Shown here: positions 60,427 to 64,000 of the stretch, piece by piece
Layout: each line of letters starts with the position of its first letter
Numbering within the stretch: the stretch's first letter is position 1
NCBI GenBank assembly: GCA_965153455.1
Contig: OZ234497.1
Span: 12,944,302 to 13,008,301, forward strand
Source of the DNA: Sphagnum compactum
Taxonomy: Eukaryota > Bryophyta > Sphagnopsida > Sphagnales
Reading direction: 5' to 3'
Length of the DNA: 64,000 nucleotides
The notes under the pieces: generated by a model
The model's input: the letters and a program-made list of their open reading frames with translations, nothing else
The model's database searches: none
What the model was told of the DNA's origin: nothing
Program-made: the position numbers and the translations under genes

Positions 60427-63400
60427 GAAGTGCTACTCATACATGCACAAGTGGATCTTTACATGATTCAACTGCTTGGGTGACAAAAATATATTGACCT
60501 TATCTTTAATGCTCTAATAGGATGGGTAGGAGGGGTATGTTCCTCACTTGATCTTTGTTCCTCCTTGCTTTTCAACCATTCTTTTTTGTGCCGGTCTATT
60601 GTTACTTACTAATTTGTGTGTGCATATTCTATGTTTCTTGTTTTCTTTCATATTTTCTCACAATTTTTTTATTCCATTTAATCAAACCTTAAAAACAAAA
60701 CAATTGACATCAAATGACCCAAACAAAACAACTTTAATATGTTATAATAATTTTTATTTTCACTTCTCCCTAATGTTTTTGTCAAGTTTTTTTCCATGTT
60801 TTGGGCCCTTCAAACAAACAAGGCACATCAAGCAAAATCAGCCACTGGAGGCAAATTTAGTCTTAGGTAGCTTGCCACAAAAGGTTTCTATATTGGCAAT
60901 AGCTCAATGGCAATTTTGCAATTATTTTTTATCTTTTTTTTTGGGTCACTATTTCCATTCAATTTACATTTGCAAAACACTTGCAAAATCATGCTTATAG
61001 TTGTCATTTTGCCATGTGTTGTGGTTAATTGAATTTTACTAACAGGTAGCTTGCCACCCAAAAAACATTTACAATGTGTTAATTATCACAAAATTGCATA
61101 TTGAATTTGGGTCTTATTGTTGCGTTTTCAATTATGGCATGCTCATGTGTAGGTTTTCAGAGGTCCATACCACAAGACTAGAATCTATAAATGTAGCATG
61201 CAATAAAGTAGGAGAACATGTGTGGCCTTGTATCTTGAAGATGAATATGAAAAACTCACAATGGAAACACATTTTGATTATAAGCAACTTGACAACCCTA
61301 TCAGCAATTAACGTTCCTTTTAATGTAGGTTTTGTAAGGCTTGCATGAATAATAAAAACATTTTTTTTATGACATAATGATGAACTAATGCCTTGTTTAC
61401 AAGGGGAAGGAGCTCCTGAAGATGTACTCAACTTGGAACAAAAGTGAAACAAAGGAAATAATCAAGTTAGGTGTGAATTCTGGCAAGATTGTACCTAGCC
61501 GAAACAAATGTTCTACTTTAAATGAATCAAATCTTCCTCCTAAATGTGTTGCACCAAATCCGAGATTTGGGGAAACAAAGGTTATGCCAATTCCACGGCC
61601 TAAACTTACTAAAAAAGACATATTCATCATTAGTAATGATGATGACTTTTTACTTACTCCACATGAAAACAAAGAAAAGCACTCAAGTGTTACTTAACTT
61701 TCCATTTTTAGGAGCAATTCTTGTGTACAACATGCTCCCAAGGAAAAGGCGAAAGCTCCTACCTAGAACAAGGCTACCACACCAATATTCGGTTCCTACT
61801 CCAATGCAAACCAGTTTATTACATTTCCACACAAAAATCTGACAGATTTAAGTAGAGCAGAAGTGGAGGCAAGGGCATTAACCACTACATAAGCATTCAC
61901 AATAGAAGGTGATTGTGAACTACTTCTTCCTCTCAAAAAAATGTTAATGAATGGGTTGTGTACCATGTTGTTGTCGAAGATGGACACAGTTATGGACAAG
62001 AATTTTCTGTAAGATCCTAAGGAATGCAAGGCAATCCTTATGAACATGGAAACAACATGTACTCTACGCAATAAACTTGTTGCTACATTTGGGCAATGGT
62101 GCCTATATCCTACTATAAATCTACATCCATTTCCCTTCATGTTTTTTCAATTATTGCAACCATTTTTGTCAATATCATGTTGCATTTGGGCTCTCCATGT
62201 GTTAATTAGCTTTTACATCTTGTTTTAGGATGGGGGTATTGACAAAAGTGGTCAAACAAAGGCTATTGTGAAGAGTTGTTTAGTTGCATGGACATCCAAT
62301 GGGCCTGGAAAGAAAACAATGGAAAGATTTCAAAAGATCAAGGGTTGAAAGACTACCTACAATACCTAACCTTGAAGAAAGAGTATGAAACAAAGAAAGT
62401 TGGTGCTTCATTGACCTTCAAGAAGAATAAAAATAAATATGTTTTACAACAACTTCATGAATTTAATGAAAAGGTAAATATGACAATGCAACTATTTTAT
62501 GTGGTGGTTCTTGAACTTATATTGCCATTGCATATTTTGTTAATAACCATCATGGATCACACAACTTAACCACATTAAGCAAGGTTGCAAAACATATTGG
62601 CGGAATTCGAAAGGAGACATAACATTTCTTCTTGGAGTGTGAATGCATTAATATTGTCTAAGCATTCAAAATGTTCTGTAAATCCTTTTATGGGAGGTGC
62701 CCACCATAGAAACTTTATGCCCATGCTATGTATTCTTGATTTTGTTATGATTTTAGCATCTTATGTGTTAGTAAACATTATTTTAATTCTCACATTCCCC
62801 AAACATTTTACTTTCATAATTGCATCCATTTGCTCATCCTACTCGTGGTTTAACTAAACATAACATCTTACATTTCACCCGTGATATGGCTCATTTTGTC
62901 CACCTTATGGTTGCGGTTCAAGATGTCATCAACTATGGGTTTGCATGGTTTCTTAAGATTCATCAAAGTGATGGGAATGTTTTTTCATCTCGGCAATGAT
63001 TTGTTGGGGCTTCTAGCTAGGTTCCAACCATGAGCTTCAACATATTGTTATTGGAAAAATTCAAATTTTCATTTGCAAGATTGCCCATAGAATAATTACT
63101 GACATGCATCATGTCAAAAAGATCAAGTTGTTGGAAGACATGTAGTGCAATAACACATCATCTCCAAACCAATGCCAACTCCTTGACTAGGTGACCACAA
63201 CCCATTTTACCTTTCTTCCTATTCCTACATGGTTTTAGTTATTGTTATTGTCAAGATTGGTAATATGCACTTGTTTACATTCTATTTAGGTTGTTAATGA
63301 TGTTTATGTCTTCCCACTAGTTGTTCGTTGGGAAGATTGACTTGGAGGAAGAGGTTATCCTACATTTCATTTCAGAAAGATGCAGAAATAATCTTGTTGA

Positions 63401-64000
63401 GCTTCGGGATTATTAGTCCAAACATCATGGTGAAATTGGGCAAGGCCAAAAACCCCAAGGGTGTCACTACAAATGTGAAAGGAACCTATCACGGAATGTA
63501 ATACTACCCTACTGAAAACATTTTTAATGATGGTCAACAAACAAATGGCAACATTGAAATGTTGATTATTATTCCAACAATGGACAACATCACTAACCTG
63601 GGTATGTTGCCATATTATTACAAAATTTTATCTATGTTATGCATGTTGGTATGTTTTACCTTCTTGTTTGTTCTTTTTATTTTGGGTCTGTGTATGAGCT
63701 ATTCTTTTGTATATTATTTTTAACAAAAAAAAAGTCCCAAAATGAAGTTCTATGAGTGAGCTTAATGAACAACTACAAGGGGTGCTACTTACGGATTTAA
63801 AATTGATCACCAACATCCTCAACAACTTAGTTCATTCTAATCAGAATGTAGTAAAGTCATGGGGCTTGAATGACACATTCACATTTCCGGATGTCCATCC
63901 TTTTAATGTGGCCATTCCATTTAATCATGTGTAAGAAAAAAATATCGAGATGTTGATTTATTACAATGTTACGTGTTTAATTCAAGCCCGACAAGTCCAA
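60427..64000 (+). other. Decayed, unclassified coding-like DNA to the right edge
   Basis: Plus-strand frames at 61,422-61,697 (NESNLPPKCVAPNPRFGETK, IPRPKLTKKDIFIISNDDD), 62,276-62,569 (KISKDQGLKDYLQYLTLKKE, YETKKVGASLTFKKNKNK) and 62,585-62,700 look like broken pieces of one or more proteins, and 63,420-63,600 (KNPKGV, TNVKGTYHG) may continue them. They are short, in changing frames and stop-ridden. No known domain was recognised; a large transposon protein is the best guess. Confidence 0.3.

Overview
The window is nuclear DNA of a land plant. It has intron-containing eukaryotic genes, a thylakoid-type Deg protease with a bipartite targeting region, an NPF/POT transporter, a plant-style ENY2 gene with small exons, plant-type MITEs and Helitrons, and interstitial CCCTAAA-type boxes. 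Most of the DNA is AT-rich and repetitive. Nothing in the sequence fixes the lineage; the transposon mix (two unlike Helitron groups, a DDE_1 and a BED/hAT remnant) would suit a seed-free plant, but that is inference.

Layout. 1-470: first exon of a small Cys-rich protein gene running off the left edge. 0.66-4.6 kb: diverged direct repeats and a decayed Helitron of a second type (HUH/YxxxY Rep, helicase C-terminal half, Ulp1-like cysteine-protease-like domain). 4.6-8.8 kb: gene-poor. 8,788-14,083: a Helitron with both termini and a Rep/Helicase gene broken by stops and frameshifts. 14-16.8 kb: GC-richer DNA with a TATA box, a weak small ORF, an interrupted LEA-like ORF and a thrice-repeated 15-bp core. 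16.8-22.5 kb: repeats and a foldback MITE.

22.6-33.8 kb is the gene island. A short-chain dehydrogenase (minus, 2 exons, 291 aa) is divergent from a DEG1-type protease (plus, 8 exons, 514 aa). The protease converges on an ENY2 homologue (minus, 4 exons, 118 aa). I joined all three by finding splice junctions that keep the frame. 36.2-37.1 kb: a DDE_1 transposase remnant. 41.7-46.1 kb: an NPF transporter (minus, 4 exons, 626 aa) whose first intron carries tandem arrays, with bZIP/G-box-like palindromes about 0.8 kb upstream.

47-64 kb is transposon territory: a Harbinger-like MITE with TTA target duplication, a 720-bp inverted-terminal-repeat element filled with 54-bp tandem units and next to a nearly empty copy of itself, a decayed BED/hAT transposase, a possible LTR-element scar, and several unclassified decayed ORFs up to the right edge.

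The four intact genes have unrelated roles (lipid-type carbonyl reduction, lumenal proteolysis, SAGA/TREX-2 function, solute transport), so no pathway links them. The main signals in the window are the two Helitrons and the tandem-repeat TIR element.
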